The position numbers and the translations under genes were made by a program. A DNA stretch of 64,000 nt from Arcobacter suis CECT 7833 (lineage in GTDB: Bacteria > Campylobacterota > Campylobacteria > Campylobacterales > Arcobacteraceae): the NCBI RefSeq assembly GCF_003544815.1, contig NZ_CP032100.1, forward strand, positions 248,001 to 312,000, in the 5' to 3' direction. This document shows positions 10,824 to 18,891 of the stretch, one piece after another. The number at the start of each line of letters is the position of its first letter. Within the stretch, counting starts at the first letter, position 1. The notes below the pieces were generated by a model. It ran no database searches and was not told the DNA's origin. It saw only the letters and a list, made by a program, of their open reading frames with translations.

Positions 10824-12740
10824 ATGTCGAAACAATTATTACAAAAACAAGCAGATACAATCAGATTTTTAGCAGCTGATATGGTACAACAAGCAAATTC
10901 AGGACATCCTGGAGCTCCAATGGGATTAGCTGATATTGCAACAGTATTAAGTAAACATTTAAATGTAAATCCAGCTGATGAAAAATGGCTAAATAGAGAT
11001 AGATTAGTATTTTCAGGTGGTCATGCAACTGGATTAGTTTACTCTTTATTACATCTTTGGGGATTTGATGTATCTGTAAATGATATGAAAAACTTTAGAC
11101 AAACTCACTCGAAAACTCCAGGACATCCAGAATATGGTCATACTCATGGTATTGAAATTACAACTGGACCTTTAGGGCAAGGTATTGCAAATGCTGTTGG
11201 TTTTGCCTCGGCTGCAAAATATGCTCAAAATATTTTAGGGAAAGAAGTTATTAATCATAAAGTTTATTGTTTATGTGGAGATGGAGATTTACAAGAGGGA
11301 ATTTCTTATGAAGCAACTTCAACAGCAGGTCACCTAAAACTTGATAATCTTGTAATTATTTATGATTCAAATAATATTACTATTGAAGGTGAAGCTACAA
11401 TTGCATGGAGTGAAAATGTTAAAAAAAGATTCCAAGCTATTGATTTTGAAGTTATTGAAATAGATGGACATAATTTTGAGCAAATTGATAAAGCTCTAGT
11501 TGCTGCAAAAACATCAACTATGCCTGTTTTAATTATTGCAAAAACAGCAATCGCTAAAGGTGCAGTAACAATGGAAGGAAGTCATCATTCTCATGGAGCT
11601 CCATTAGGTGAAGATGAAATTGCAAAATCAAAAGAAAAAGCTGGATTTAATCCTGAAGAAAAATTCTTTGTACCAGCTGATGTAAAAGGTGCTTTTGATA
11701 AATTAATAGTGGGTTCTATTGCTCAAAACAACTGGAATGATTCTTTGAGTAGTGAAGCAAAAGCAAAAATTGCTGAACTACAAAATCCAAATTTTGATGC
11801 AGTTGAATATCCAACTTTTGAAGCTGATTCAAGTGTTGCGACAAGAGATTCAAACCACAAAATTTTAAATGCAATTGCAAAAGCAATACCAGGATTTTTA
11901 GGTGGAAGTGCTGACTTAGCTCCATCAAATAAAACAGAATTAATGGGAATGGGTGATTTCCCAAATGGAAGAAATATTCACTTTGGAATTAAAGAACACG
12001 CAATGGCAGCAATGGCAAATGCTATGAACTTATATGGTTTATTTAGAGTTTATTCTGCTACATTTTTTGTTTTCTCTGATTATTTAAAACCAAGTGCAAG
12101 AATAGCTGCACTGGCTTCTATTCCTCAACACTTTGTTTGGACACACGATTCTATTGGAGTTGGAGAAGATGGACCAACTCACCAACCAATTGAGCATTTA
12201 ACACAATTTAGAGCATTACCAAATTTCTATACATTCAGACCAGCAGATGCAAGTGAAAATGTAGAGTCTTGGAAAGTTGCTTTAAAAATGAAAGCACCAA
12301 CTGCATTTGTTTGCTCAAGACAAGGTTTAAAAGTATTAAAAGATGAAAGAGCATTTGGAACAGTTGCAAATGGAGCTTATTTACTTAAAAAAAGAGATAA
12401 TGCAAACATTACTATTATGGCATCTGGTTCTGAGTTAATGTTAGCTTTACAAACGTCTTGTGAGTTAGAAAAAGAAGGAATTATTGCAAATGTAGTTTCA
12501 GTTCCTTGTTATGATTTATTTGTTGAACAAGAACAATCTTACATTGACCAAGTAATTGATAAAAACACAAGAGTTTATGCAGTTGAAGCAGCAAGAGGTT
12601 TAGAATATTATAAATTTGCTGATGTTGTATTTGGAATGGATACATTTGGAGCTTCAGGACCTGCAAATGATTTATTCGAAGAGTTTGGATTTACAATTCC
12701 AAAACTAAAAGCTAAAATCGTAGCTGACTTCAAAAAATAA
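10824..12740 (+). CDS. tkt: Transketolase
   Basis: 638 residues, close to the usual 630-680. It transfers two-carbon ketol units between sugar phosphates in the non-oxidative pentose phosphate pathway, using thiamine diphosphate and Mg2+. Visible signs are the N-terminal block SGHPGAPMGLA, the ThDP/Mg2+ motif GDGDLQEGIS leading to IYDSNN, and the C-terminal pyrimidine-binding stretch with HFGIKEHAMAA and EDGPTHQPIEHL. An ATG start follows a GGAT ribosome-binding site. It is monocistronic between its own promoter and a terminator at 12749. With the transaldolase at 61977 it supplies erythrose-4-phosphate and ribose-5-phosphate. Confidence 0.97.
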   Translation: MSKQLLQKQADTIRFLAADMVQQANSGHPGAPMGLADIATVLSKHLNVNPADEKWLNRDRLVFSGGHATGLVYSLLHLWGFDVSVNDMKNFRQTHSKTPGHPEYGHTHGIEITTGPLGQGIANAVGFASAAKYAQNILGKEVINHKVYCLCGDGDLQEGISYEATSTAGHLKLDNLVIIYDSNNITIEGEATIAWSENVKKRFQAIDFEVIEIDGHNFEQIDKALVAAKTSTMPVLIIAKTAIAKGAVTMEGSHHSHGAPLGEDEIAKSKEKAGFNPEEKFFVPADVKGAFDKLIVGSIAQNNWNDSLSSEAKAKIAELQNPNFDAVEYPTFEADSSVATRDSNHKILNAIAKAIPGFLGGSADLAPSNKTELMGMGDFPNGRNIHFGIKEHAMAAMANAMNLYGLFRVYSATFFVFSDYLKPSARIAALASIPQHFVWTHDSIGVGEDGPTHQPIEHLTQFRALPNFYTFRPADASENVESWKVALKMKAPTAFVCSRQGLKVLKDERAFGTVANGAYLLKKRDNANITIMASGSELMLALQTSCELEKEGIIANVVSVPCYDLFVEQEQSYIDQVIDKNTRVYAVEAARGLEYYKFADVVFGMDTFGASGPANDLFEEFGFTIPKLKAKIVADFKK

Positions 12741-12748
12741 CACTTTTT

Positions 12749-12777
12749 TTAATAGATGAGATTTTCTCATCTATTAA
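12749..12777 (+). terminator. Terminator after tkt
   Basis: A 13-bp perfect stem (TTAATAGATGAGA and its complement) around a TTT loop starts 8 nt after the tkt stop. The downstream tract CTTCTTAATTA is only moderately T-rich, so efficiency is uncertain. Confidence 0.6.
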
Positions 12778-12835
12778 CTTCTTAATTATCATAAAACTAA
12801 TTTCAAAATATCATCTTTTTTTTATTTTAACTCTC

Positions 12836-12863
12836 TATAATATAAATAATAAATATCTAAGGA
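12836..12863 (+). promoter_or_regulatory. -10 element and strong RBS of the dehydrogenase operon
   Basis: TATAAT at 12836-12841 lies 30 nt before the start codon, in very AT-rich DNA. AAGGAG at 12858-12863 is a near-perfect Shine-Dalgarno 8 nt before ATG 12872. No convincing -35 is visible. Confidence 0.45.
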
Positions 12864-12871
12864 GCAAATTT

Positions 12872-13726
12872 ATGGCAATTGGATTTATAGGATTAGGAAA
12901 TTTAGGAACTGCAATAACAATAAGACTTTCACAACTTGGTGAAACATTAGTAGTTTATAATAGAAATATAGAAAAAATAAAAGATTTAGGTTATGAAATA
13001 GTTTCATCTCCAAAAGAGATTCTTCAAAAATGTGATGTAATTTTTTTATGTTTATTTGATAGCGAAGCTGTAAAACAAATTTTAACAGCTAATAATGGAC
13101 TTTTATGTGAAGAGTTAAAAGGAAAAACAATTATTGATTTAACTACAAATCATTATGAAGAGGTTTTAGAATTTCACAAATTAGTTAATGATATAGGTGG
13201 AAATTATCTTGAAAATCCAGTTTTTGGTTCAGTTGCACCAGCACTTAAAGGTGAATTAACGGTTGTAAGTTCTGGAAAAACAGAAGTTTTTGAAGCTATG
13301 AAACCAATTTTAGAAAAAATTGCAAAAGAGATTTTTCATCTTCCCGTTCCTTCAAGTGCTACAAAAATGAAACTTATTAATAATCTTTGTTTAGGTTCAT
13401 TTATGGCAACACTTGCAGAGTGTACGGCATTGGCTGAGAGTTGTGAAATTCCTAAAGCAAAAGCTTTGGAAATTTTAGGAGTTGGTGGTGGTCAATCACT
13501 TGTTTTAAAAGCAAAAACTCAAAAACTAATAGATGAAGATTTTTCTGCACATTTTTCAAATAATGCAATAAATAAAGATTTGCATCTTTTACAAGATTTA
13601 GCATATAATCTAAAATTACCACTTTATAGTGCGTGTCTCCCAAAAGAGCTGTTTTCTAAAATGAAGATGATGGGAAAAGGTGAAGAGGATTTCTCTTCGA
13701 TTTATCAATTATTCAAAAATAATTAA
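12872..13726 (+). CDS. NAD(P)-dependent beta-hydroxyacid dehydrogenase family protein
   Basis: 284 residues, the size of 3-hydroxyisobutyrate dehydrogenase, tartronate semialdehyde reductase and glyoxylate/succinic-semialdehyde reductases. The N-terminal Rossmann motif GFIGLGNLG (residues 4-12) is intact. A substrate-binding block is seen at PVFGSVAPALKGELTVVSSG, and the helix TKMKLINN carries the expected catalytic lysine. It oxidises or reduces short-chain 2- or 3-hydroxyacids; the substrate cannot be fixed from sequence. It heads a tight cluster with the tautomerase 10 nt downstream and the GNAT gene, so a shared transcript is likely. Confidence 0.85.
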   Translation: MAIGFIGLGNLGTAITIRLSQLGETLVVYNRNIEKIKDLGYEIVSSPKEILQKCDVIFLCLFDSEAVKQILTANNGLLCEELKGKTIIDLTTNHYEEVLEFHKLVNDIGGNYLENPVFGSVAPALKGELTVVSSGKTEVFEAMKPILEKIAKEIFHLPVPSSATKMKLINNLCLGSFMATLAECTALAESCEIPKAKALEILGVGGGQSLVLKAKTQKLIDEDFSAHFSNNAINKDLHLLQDLAYNLKLPLYSACLPKELFSKMKMMGKGEEDFSSIYQLFKNN

Positions 13727-13736
13727 AGGATAAAAA

Positions 13737-14129
13737 ATGCCACATTTACAGTTTGAAATAAATAAAAAAGTATCAAATGAATCTAAAGAAATTTTTGTAA
13801 ATGAGATAAGAGAAACTTTTAGTGAAGTTATGGATACAGGAACTGACCATATTGCTGTTAGTTTAAGAGAGTATGATAAATATAACCTTACTATTGGAAG
13901 AGCTGATATTAATGATGATATTTGTTTGATGAATCTTGATATTAGAGAAGGGAGAACAATTGAAAAAAGAAGAGAGTTGGCTTTAAAATATATGGAGATT
14001 GTAAAACACAATTTTGGAATAGAGACTAAAAATCAATATATAACTTTTACAGAACATAAGGGTGAAGATTTTCATTTGGTTGAAAAATATTTAGCTACTT
14101 GGACAAGTGGAGAAGATCCACTTGCATAA
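13737..14129 (+). CDS. Tautomerase/MIF superfamily protein
   Basis: 130 residues beginning Met-Pro-His, so Pro-2 becomes the N-terminal catalytic base after Met removal, as in the 4-oxalocrotonate tautomerase/MIF superfamily. The length fits the two beta-alpha-beta units of long-form members. The second unit shows the usual pattern of a strand, GRTIEKRRELA, and a long amphipathic helix. Substrate is unknown. It lies 10 nt after the dehydrogenase with RBS AAAGGA, and its 3' end overlaps the GNAT start. Pairing of a tautomerase with a hydroxyacid dehydrogenase suggests small keto-acid metabolism (inference). Confidence 0.7.
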   Translation: MPHLQFEINKKVSNESKEIFVNEIRETFSEVMDTGTDHIAVSLREYDKYNLTIGRADINDDICLMNLDIREGRTIEKRRELALKYMEIVKHNFGIETKNQYITFTEHKGEDFHLVEKYLATWTSGEDPLA

Positions 14130-14583
14130 AATAGAAGAATTCGATTTTAGAGTTGCAAAAACTGAAGATATACCAGTTTTATGTGAACTTCTTTGGGAAC
14201 TTTTTTCCCAAGAAGTTGAGTTTACTCCAAACAAAAAAAGCCAAGAAAAAGCTTTAAAAAAAATCATAGAAGATGAAAATATCGGCGATATTTTTGTAGC
14301 AGTTAAAAAAAATAAAGTTATTGCAATGGTAAATATTTTATATACTATTTCAACAGCTTTAGGTGAAAAAGTTGCAATTTTAGAAGATATGGTTGTTTTT
14401 AAAGAGTTTAAAAACCAAAAAATTGGTTCAAATTTGATAGAATTCACTTTAGATTATTTGAAAAAAAACTCGTTTAAAAGAGTTACATTATTAACCGATA
14501 GTGATAATTTTAATGCTCACAATTTTTACAAAAAACATAAATTTACAAAATCAAATATGATTGTTTTTCGAAAATCTTTATAA
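14122..14583 (+). CDS. GNAT family N-acetyltransferase
   Basis: 153 residues from the TTG at 14122. I prefer this start because GGAGAAG at 14109-14115 gives a well-spaced Shine-Dalgarno; an in-frame GTG at 14107 lacks one. The GNAT fold is recognisable: FRVAKTEDIPVL at the start, central strand ending in ILEDMVVFKEF, then the acetyl-CoA pyrophosphate loop KNQKIGSNLIEF matching the R/Q-x-x-G-x-G/S pattern, and a C-terminal DNFNAHNFYKKHKF block. It overlaps the tautomerase stop by 8 nt, so translation is probably coupled. Substrate unknown. Confidence 0.82.
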   Translation: MHKIEEFDFRVAKTEDIPVLCELLWELFSQEVEFTPNKKSQEKALKKIIEDENIGDIFVAVKKNKVIAMVNILYTISTALGEKVAILEDMVVFKEFKNQKIGSNLIEFTLDYLKKNSFKRVTLLTDSDNFNAHNFYKKHKFTKSNMIVFRKSL

Positions 14584-14616
14584 TTTTTATTCAATCATTT
14601 TAAAAGGAAAAAGCCC

Positions 14617-14970
14617 ATGTTAAAAGGGATTATTATTTTATTGTTATTTCAATTTATAGGAGAATGTATAGCCAAATTTTTTGTGCTTTTAGTTCCAGGA
14701 CCTGTAATTGGAATGCTTTTACTCTTAGCTTTTTTATTAATAAGAAAAGGAAGTTTTATAAGTCTTGATAATGCAGTTTCTTTGCATTTAAGATATTTAC
14801 CACTTTTATTTATTCCAGCGGCAATGGGAATAATTACTCAAATTGATATTATTACAAAAGAATTTTGGGCAATAGCAATTGCATTATTTGTTGGAACTTT
14901 AGTTGCTTTAATATTTGCTGCTAAATTTATGGATTTTCTTACAACAAAGGCAGAAAAAAATGAATTATGA
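14617..14970 (+). CDS. lrgA: CidA/LrgA family membrane protein
   Basis: 117 residues, nearly all hydrophobic, with about four membrane helices. The family signature around the second helix, VLLVPGPVIGMLLLL, is clear. LrgA/CidA proteins are holin-like in Staphylococcus; in Gram-negatives the LrgAB (YohJK) pair is more often linked to pyruvate or organic acid export or import. RBS AAAAGGAAA lies 7 nt before ATG. It overlaps lrgB by 11 nt. Confidence 0.88.
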   Translation: MLKGIIILLLFQFIGECIAKFFVLLVPGPVIGMLLLLAFLLIRKGSFISLDNAVSLHLRYLPLLFIPAAMGIITQIDIITKEFWAIAIALFVGTLVALIFAAKFMDFLTTKAEKNEL

Positions 14971-15673
14971 GGCATTAATATCTTATATACATTCAACTCC
15001 ACTTACTTGGCTGATTGCTACATTGGCAGCTTTTAAATTAGGAATAATTATTTATGAAAGATGTAATAAACACACTTTATTACAACCAATAATCATAGCT
15101 TATGTGATTCTTTTAAGTTTAATAATTTTCACAAATACCTCTTTTGAAGAGTATTTTAAAAGTGTAGAAATTATTCATTTCTTTTTAGGTCCTGCAACTG
15201 TTGCCTTGGCATTGCCTTTATATAAAAATCTAAAATATATAAAATCACTTTTTCTGCCAATAGTTCTTACTTTGTTTATTGCAGGTGTTTTCTCAATAGC
15301 AATTGCTGTTACATTACTTTGGATTTTTGGAGCTGATTTACCAACGATTTTATCAATGACAACAAAATCAATTACAGCACCAATTGCAATTATAACTTCA
15401 CAACAAATCGGTGGAATTCCATCTTTAGCTGTTGGTTTTGTATTAATAACAGGAATAATCGGAGCTTTATTTGGAACCATTGTTTTTAAACTTGTAAATA
15501 TAAAACACGACACTTCAAAAGGTTTTGCACTTGGACTTGTTTCTCATGGAATTGGAACTGCCAGAGCTATTGAAATAAGTGAAAAAGCAGCAGCTTTTGG
15601 TGCACTTGCTATGGGACTTAGTGGAATATTCACAGCTATTTTTCTTCCTATGATAATCACTTTTTTTAAGTGA
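14960..15673 (+). CDS. lrgB: LrgB family membrane protein
   Basis: 237 residues from ATG 14960, chosen over an in-frame upstream codon at 14915 because it follows an AAGG element and begins the usual LrgB sequence, MNYEALISYIHSTPLTW. It is highly hydrophobic, with the conserved block LPKSITAPIA-like TKSITAPIAIITSQQIGG and HGIGTARAIE near the C-terminus. It partners LrgA, with which it overlaps, in a putative bipartite carrier. The ORF ends 24 nt before the arsR operator, and no strong terminator lies between. Confidence 0.9.
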   Translation: MNYEALISYIHSTPLTWLIATLAAFKLGIIIYERCNKHTLLQPIIIAYVILLSLIIFTNTSFEEYFKSVEIIHFFLGPATVALALPLYKNLKYIKSLFLPIVLTLFIAGVFSIAIAVTLLWIFGADLPTILSMTTKSITAPIAIITSQQIGGIPSLAVGFVLITGIIGALFGTIVFKLVNIKHDTSKGFALGLVSHGIGTARAIEISEKAAAFGALAMGLSGIFTAIFLPMIITFFK

Positions 15674-15696
15674 TTATCAAAAAATCTCTTATTTTT

Positions 15697-15746
15697 AATT
15701 TAATATATCAACATATCTTGATATATTAAATTTATTCTGTTATACT
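15697..15746 (+). promoter_or_regulatory. ArsR operator overlapping the ars promoter
   Basis: A perfect 15-bp inverted repeat (15697-15711 and 15718-15732) with a 6-nt centre contains ATATCAA-N6-TTGATAT, the type of site bound by ArsR/SmtB repressors. The right arm supplies a -35 box TTGATA (15718-15723), then a 17-nt spacer and an extended -10 TGtTATACT (-10 at 15741-15746). Binding would occlude RNA polymerase, giving autorepression relieved by arsenite. Confidence 0.85.
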
Positions 15747-15768
15747 TCAAAAAAATTTAGGAAAGCAA

Positions 15769-16089
15769 ATGGATATCTTTTTAAAAACAGTTAGTGCTTT
15801 AAATGATGAAACAAGAATAAAAATACTTAAATTTATAAATATTTATGGAAAATGTTGTGTTTGCGATTTGGAAAATTCATTTGAAATGATTCAATCAAGA
15901 CTTTCACGACACCTAAAAATTTTAAAAGAAGCTGGTTTTTTAAAACTTGAAAGAGAAGGAAGATGGGCTTATTATAGCATTCGTTCACCCTTAGATGAGT
16001 TTAGACTTTCTTGTATAAAAGAGATAGAAACTCTTCAAATAGAATTACCAAATCTAAAAAAAGCTTGTGAAACAAAGGAAAATGATTGA
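15769..16089 (+). CDS. arsR: ArsR family arsenite-responsive repressor
   Basis: 106 residues with a winged helix-turn-helix of the ArsR/SmtB family (about 10-85). The recognition-helix region reads MIQSRLSRHLKILKEAG and the wing LEREGRWAYYSI. The metalloid site at the start of the DNA-binding helices is GKCCVCDL, with Cys29, Cys30 and Cys32; the C-V-C-D-L core matches As(III)/Sb(III)-sensing ArsR of the E. coli type. RBS TTAGGA lies before ATG. It sits directly downstream of its own predicted operator and heads the operon, overlapping the next gene by 4 nt. Confidence 0.93.
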   Translation: MDIFLKTVSALNDETRIKILKFINIYGKCCVCDLENSFEMIQSRLSRHLKILKEAGFLKLEREGRWAYYSIRSPLDEFRLSCIKEIETLQIELPNLKKACETKEND

Positions 16090-16445
16090 AAGAGACACTT
16101 TTTGTATATGGAACTTTGATGCCAAATTGTCCAAATGGACATGTTTTAGAAAACATTGTAGGAAAATTTGTACCAGCAACAGTAAAAGGAAATCTAATAG
16201 ATGCAGGTTGGAGTGCTAGTATGGGTTATCCTGGAATTAAACTAAATGAAAATGGAGATACTGTTCATGGATTTTTATTTTATTCAGACAATCTTATAAA
16301 TCATTGGGAGTTTTTAGATGAGTTTGAAGGAGCAGAATTTGAAAGATTTCCTGTTACGGTTGAAAGATTTGATGAGTTTGAAGTGGATACTTTTGTTTAT
16401 GTTTTAAAAGCAAGTGTTGAAGAGTTAAAAGAGGACATTTTATGA
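16086..16445 (+). CDS. Gamma-glutamylcyclotransferase-like (YtfP/AIG2) protein
   Basis: 119 residues from a TTG start that overlaps the arsR stop (ATTGA) after AAAGGAAAA. It has the family hallmark VYGTLMPN near the N-terminus, a DAGWSASMGYPGIKL segment, and the acidic block FLDEFEGAEFER that carries the presumed catalytic glutamate. Family members cleave gamma-glutamyl bonds to 5-oxoproline or act on gamma-glutamyl amines. Its stop overlaps the arsB start by 4 nt, so it is translationally locked between repressor and arsenite pump. Such a gene is not a standard ars component. A thiol-turnover role is only inference, and the true substrate is unknown. Confidence 0.78.
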   Translation: MKETLFVYGTLMPNCPNGHVLENIVGKFVPATVKGNLIDAGWSASMGYPGIKLNENGDTVHGFLFYSDNLINHWEFLDEFEGAEFERFPVTVERFDEFEVDTFVYVLKASVEELKEDIL

Positions 16446-17692
16446 TAGTTGCAAGTTTAATTTTTATTGTTACTTTAATCTTTGTAATATGGCAACCTCG
16501 TGGTTTACAAATAGGAACAACAGCTGTTATTGGAGCTATTGTTGCTTTACTTGTTGGGGTTGTAAGTTTTTCTGATGTGATGATAGTGACAAATATAGTT
16601 TGGGATGCAACTTTAGCATTTATTGGAATTATTATTTTATCTATGGTTTTAGATGAAATTGGATTTTTTGAATGGGCTGCTTTAAAAATGGCAAAGTTTT
16701 CAAATGGAAATGGAATGTTAATGTTTATTTATTCTATTTTGCTAGGTGCTTTTGTTTCGGCACTTTTTGCAAATGATGGAGCAGCACTTATTTTAACTCC
16801 AATTTTACTTGCAAAAATGAGAATCTTACAATTAAATATGAAAACAATAGTTGCTTTTTTACTTGCAGGTGGATTTATAAGTGATAGTGCATCGCTTCCT
16901 TTTGTATTTTCAAACCTTACAAATATCGTAACAGCAAATTATTTTAGTATTGGATTTATGGAATATTTTTTAAATATGATTGTTCCATTTATTGTAAGTG
17001 TTCTTGTTTCAGTAGGATTTTTATGGTTACTTTTACGAAAAGATATTCCTAAAGTTGTTGATATAACTTTGTTAAAAGAGCCAAAAAGTGTTATTAAAAA
17101 TATGAATTTATTTTATTTCTCTTGGTTCTTTTTAGGCTTCTTATTATGTGCATATTTTTTAGGTGATGCTTATGATTTACCTATTTCAATTTTTGCTTTA
17201 GGTGGAGCAATTGTTTTTTTAATAATTGCCTCACTTTCAAAAACAGTAAAAGCAAGACACATTATAAAAGATGCTCCTTGGCAAGTTGTTTGGTTTAGTA
17301 TTGGACTTTATATTGTGGTTTATGGACTTAAAAATGCTGGTTTGACGGATTATTTAACGATTGTTTTAAAAGATTTAGCTTTAAGAGGTGACACAATTGC
17401 AATTATTGGAACAGGATTTATTGCAGCATTTTTAAGTGCTATTATGAACAATATGCCAACGGTTATGATTATGGATATTGCCCTTCATGATATACCAAAT
17501 CAAGCTTTAGCTTATGCAAATATTATAGGGTGTAACCTTGGACCAAAAATGACACCATTTGGTAGTTTAGCTACTTTATTATGGCTTCATGTTTTAGCAA
17601 AAAAAGGTGTGAAAATAGGCTTTTGGGAATACAGCAAATTTGGGCTTATTATTACGCCACCGGTTTTACTATTAGTGCTTTTAGCGGTTTAG
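16442..17692 (+). CDS. arsB: Arsenite efflux permease ArsB
   Basis: 416 residues, close to E. coli ArsB (429), with about 12 membrane helices. Recognisable ArsB blocks are VIWQPRGLQIG, LDEIGFFEWAALKMAKF, FANDGAALILTPILLA, FLLAGGFISDSASLPFVFSNL, GLYIVVYGLKNAGLTDYL, and AIMNNMPTVMIMDIA followed by IIGCNLGPKMTPFGSLATL. It extrudes As(OH)3 or antimonite across the inner membrane using proton motive force. It begins with an ATGA overlap with the preceding gene. No ArsA ATPase is present in the window. Confidence 0.96.
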   Translation: MIVASLIFIVTLIFVIWQPRGLQIGTTAVIGAIVALLVGVVSFSDVMIVTNIVWDATLAFIGIIILSMVLDEIGFFEWAALKMAKFSNGNGMLMFIYSILLGAFVSALFANDGAALILTPILLAKMRILQLNMKTIVAFLLAGGFISDSASLPFVFSNLTNIVTANYFSIGFMEYFLNMIVPFIVSVLVSVGFLWLLLRKDIPKVVDITLLKEPKSVIKNMNLFYFSWFFLGFLLCAYFLGDAYDLPISIFALGGAIVFLIIASLSKTVKARHIIKDAPWQVVWFSIGLYIVVYGLKNAGLTDYLTIVLKDLALRGDTIAIIGTGFIAAFLSAIMNNMPTVMIMDIALHDIPNQALAYANIIGCNLGPKMTPFGSLATLLWLHVLAKKGVKIGFWEYSKFGLIITPPVLLLVLLAV

Positions 17693-17695
17693 AAA

Positions 17696-17760
17696 TGACA
17701 AAAATAAATTTGTCAAAAATATTGACAAAATATTTTTTGTCAGAATTAAAGTGTTACAAT
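17696..17760 (+). promoter_or_regulatory. Two identical palindromes and an extended -10 before the TPR gene
   Basis: TGACAAA-N6-TTTGTCA occurs perfectly twice, at 17696-17715 and 17723-17742, offset by 27 bp. An extended -10, TGtTACAAT (-10 at 17755-17760), follows, so the second palindrome covers the -35 region. This looks like a dimer-binding operator pair. The inner arms (TTTGTCAA 17709-17716, TTGACAAA 17722-17729) can also pair as a hairpin followed by six Ts, so a terminator for arsB is an alternative reading. The motif differs from the ArsR site at 15697. Confidence 0.65.
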
Positions 17761-17794
17761 AGAGTATTAAATTATTTTCAGATTTGAGGTTATC

Positions 17795-18874
17795 ATGAAG
17801 CATTTTGTTTTATTTTTTATGTTTAGTTTTTTTATAGTTTTTAATATGGATGTCAATGCAAAAGTTGAGCTATCAGTAAATGAATACAAAATAGAGCAAC
17901 AGCAAAAAAGTATTGATGAACTCAAAGCTGAGATAAAAGAGCTAAAAAAAGAAATTGACGATACAAAAGAAAAGAAAATTGAAAATAAAAAAGATAATGA
18001 GAGTTTAGATAAAAGGATTGGGGATATTAGTGGTAATGTTGATAGGTTTGGGATTATTGCAGGGATATTAGGTTTACTTATTACTATTGTATCAGCAATC
18101 TCTGGTTGGTTAGGTTATACAAAGGCAAAAACTGAGTCGAAAGAAGTTGCAAAAGAAGAAGCTTATAAAGTAACAGAAAATTGGATAAAAAATGAAGCGA
18201 ATAAACAACTTCAAGACAAAATTAAAGAACTTGAAATAGATGCACAAGAAAAAATAGCGGAAGCTGTAAAAACTGCCAAAGATGAAATAAAACAGCAATC
18301 AGAAGCAGAAGATTTATTTTTACAAGGTAGAAGTTATCATTTAAATAAAGAATATGAAATTGCGAAAGAGTATTACAATAAAGCATTAGAAGCTGGACAT
18401 ATTAGTGCTTTAAATAATTTAGGTGCTTTATATTGTAAGCAAGGCAATTATGAAAAAGCAGAAAAATATTACAATAAAGCATTAGAAAGTGGTGATAATA
18501 GGGCTTTAATTAATTTTGGAAACTTATATAAAGATCAAAAAGAGTATGAAAAAGCAGAAGAGTTTTATAAAAAAGCAATAGATGCTGGATATACAGGTGC
18601 TTTAAATAATCTTGGAGTTTTATATAATGAGCAAAAAGAATATGAAAAAGCGGAAGAGTATTTTAAAAAAGCAATAGATGCTGGAATTAATGATGCTTTA
18701 AATAATCTTGGAAATTTATATTATGGGCAAAAAGAATATGAAAAAGCAGAAGATTATTATAAAAAAGCAATAGATGCTGGAAATAATAGTGCTTTAAATA
18801 ATCTTAGAATTTTATATACCGAGCAAAATGAGCATACAAAACTAGAAGAACTAAATCAAAAATATAAAATTTAA
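17795..18874 (+). CDS. Membrane-anchored TPR-like repeat protein within the ars cluster
   Basis: 359 residues. A signal peptide or anchor (MKHFVLFFMFSFFIVF, cut near residue 22) is followed by a charged coiled coil (about 30-75), a membrane helix (about 85-108, GIIAGILGLLITIVSAISGWLGY), a second Lys/Glu-rich coiled coil (to about 168) and TPR-like helical repeats to the C-terminus. Four to five units of exactly 32 residues start with ALNNLGxLY and end KKAIDAG; 32 is shorter than the canonical 34-residue TPR. It is probably a scaffold or protein-interaction protein. It has its own promoter region and separates arsB from the arsC genes. It has no recognised arsenic function and may be an insertion. 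Confidence 0.75.
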   Translation: MKHFVLFFMFSFFIVFNMDVNAKVELSVNEYKIEQQQKSIDELKAEIKELKKEIDDTKEKKIENKKDNESLDKRIGDISGNVDRFGIIAGILGLLITIVSAISGWLGYTKAKTESKEVAKEEAYKVTENWIKNEANKQLQDKIKELEIDAQEKIAEAVKTAKDEIKQQSEAEDLFLQGRSYHLNKEYEIAKEYYNKALEAGHISALNNLGALYCKQGNYEKAEKYYNKALESGDNRALINFGNLYKDQKEYEKAEEFYKKAIDAGYTGALNNLGVLYNEQKEYEKAEEYFKKAIDAGINDALNNLGNLYYGQKEYEKAEDYYKKAIDAGNNSALNNLRILYTEQNEHTKLEELNQKYKI

Positions 18875-18891
18875 TTAGGAGAAAAAAAGAA

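Noticed and set aside
17581-17787. 68-residue ORF across the arsB end
   Set aside because: It runs out of frame through arsB into the palindromic control region and lacks RBS and family match.
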